DNA of 64,000 nucleotides, from NCBI RefSeq assembly GCF_014207355.1, contig NZ_JACHEF010000002.1:558001-622000 (forward strand), read 5' to 3'. Below, one piece after another: positions 63,263-64,000 of this stretch. This stretch comes from Mesorhizobium sangaii (lineage in GTDB: Bacteria; Pseudomonadota; Alphaproteobacteria; Rhizobiales; Rhizobiaceae). Each line of letters starts with the position of its first letter. Position 1 is the first letter of the stretch. The position numbers and the translations under genes were made by a program. The notes below the pieces were generated by a model, which worked only from the letters and a program-made list of their open reading frames with translations, was not told where the DNA came from and ran no database searches.

Positions 63263-64000
63263 GTGACCCTGACCAATCGAGACATCGTCGAGCTCACGGC
63301 GTGGCGGCGCCAACTGCACCGGCGTCCGGAAATCTCGAATGAGGAGGAGAGGACCGCGAAAGAGGTCGTCGACTTCCTCGCCGATACGGGGCCGGACGAG
63401 GTGCTGACCGGCTTGGGCGGGCACGGCGTCGCGGCGGTCTACGAAAGCGGCAAGGCGGGACCAACGCTGTTGTTCCGCTCGGAACTCGATGCGCTGCCGA
63501 TCCACGAACTTTCGGGCGCGCCACATGCATCGCTGGTGCCGGGCAAGTCGCATATGTGCGGTCATGACGGACACACCGCAATCCTGGCAGCGCTTGGCCG
63601 TCAGCTGGGGCGCGAGAGGCCGGCTCGCGGCCGTGTCGTGCTGATGTTCCAGCCGGCGGAAGAAACCGGCAACGGCGCGGCCGGCGTCGTCGCCGATCCG
63701 CGCTTCGGCGCGATCGCGCCGGATTTCGCGTTCTCACTGCACAATCTGCCGGGCGTGCCGCTCGGCGAGGTCCGGCTCAAGACGGGGGTGGTGAACTGTG
63801 CCTCGCGCGGCATGCGCATCGTGCTGGAGGGCAAGACCGCGCATTCGTCGATGCCCGAGACCGGCATCTCGCCCATGATGGCAATCAGCCAATTGATGCC
63901 GGCCCTGCCCGCGCTCGGGCGCGGAACCTTTGCCGACGACGACTTCAGCATGGTCACCGTCACCCATGTCGAGATGGGCGAAGCCGTGTTCGGCATTGCG
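63263..64000 (+). CDS. M20-family amidohydrolase (3' end outside window)
   Basis: The frame starts at GTG 63263 behind GGAGGCGG and runs off the window. The ~246 visible residues show an M20 amidohydrolase: LHRRPEISNEEE near residue 19, metal-binding Asp in LLFRSELDALPI, MCGHDGHTAILAAL near residue 93 and QPAEETGNGAAGV with the catalytic Glu-Glu; the lid His in EGKTAHSSMPE is present. Relatives hydrolyse N-acyl amino acids (hippurate, IAA conjugates, N-acetyl-diaminobutyrate). The substrate is unknown. Confidence 0.9.
   Translation, partial: MTLTNRDIVELTAWRRQLHRRPEISNEEERTAKEVVDFLADTGPDEVLTGLGGHGVAAVYESGKAGPTLLFRSELDALPIHELSGAPHASLVPGKSHMCGHDGHTAILAALGRQLGRERPARGRVVLMFQPAEETGNGAAGVVADPRFGAIAPDFAFSLHNLPGVPLGEVRLKTGVVNCASRGMRIVLEGKTAHSSMPETGISPMMAISQLMPALPALGRGTFADDDFSMVTVTHVEMGEAVFGIA

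Noticed and set aside
1..64000. tRNA or rRNA genes
   Set aside because: No cloverleaf or conserved rRNA sequence was recognised on reading; a tRNAscan/Infernal run would decide.

Overview
The window is a GC-rich chromosomal segment of an alphaproteobacterium. It is most likely a Rhizobiales member close to Mesorhizobium. That is an inference from the gene set (SecB, Tim44-like protein, MltA-Smr-XRE cluster, BTLCP peptidase, PhaZ, CIO-type CydAB, PhoX, ECF42 sigma factor) and from many palindromic intergenic elements of the kind common in rhizobia. No rRNA, tRNA, plasmid or phage core genes were seen.

Layout. 1-5.7 kb: truncated adenylate cyclase, secB, fxsA, Tim44-like gene, then a tightly coupled mltA-Smr-XRE operon and a small secreted protein. 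5.9-9.1 kb: BTLCP peptidase, phaZ, rlpA-like gene, small membrane protein. 9.2-19.8 kb: a sulfur region with an ssuA-ssuD-ssuC-ssuB operon, two tiny genes that share an upstream motif with ssuA, a Cys-containing Rrf2 regulator, an FAD protein, a PfpI-like protein next to a damaged-looking HxlR gene, and a coupled reverse transsulfuration pair (CBS plus cystathionine gamma-lyase). 20-26.7 kb: a GlxA-type regulator followed by a DddP-like M24 protein, an isochorismatase-fold hydrolase, an alpha/beta hydrolase and a family 5 solute-binding protein.

27.6-30.1 kb holds the most unusual locus. It is an AT-rich two-gene island on the minus strand, inserted directly downstream of lepA. It encodes a complete reverse transcriptase with a long C-terminal helical region, translationally coupled (ATGA) to a protein with a PD-(D/E)XK / RecB-like nuclease signature. 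I read it as a candidate antiphage RT system.

30-46.7 kb: lepA, a TadG-like protein, DUF1223 protein, MKPA-repeat protein, exported MsrA, DUF1127-like and DUF4242 proteins, an AAA-LuxR regulator, CIO-type cydAB, a YadG/YadH-type ABC exporter, a DUF2156 protein and a flavoprotein monooxygenase. 46.8-64 kb: PhoX, two Gly-rich secreted paralogs with near-identical hairpins, a NarL-type two-component pair, small membrane proteins, PAP2 phosphatase, SulP transporter, a DGPF/ECF42 pair, DOPA-dioxygenase-like protein, an HD-domain/LuxR protein, an AmiC-like binding protein with no signal peptide, an APH-like kinase, and a truncated M20 amidohydrolase at the window edge.

Intergenic space is dominated by several families of roughly 50-185 bp palindromic elements. 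They explain most stretches longer than 300 bp that carry no gene.
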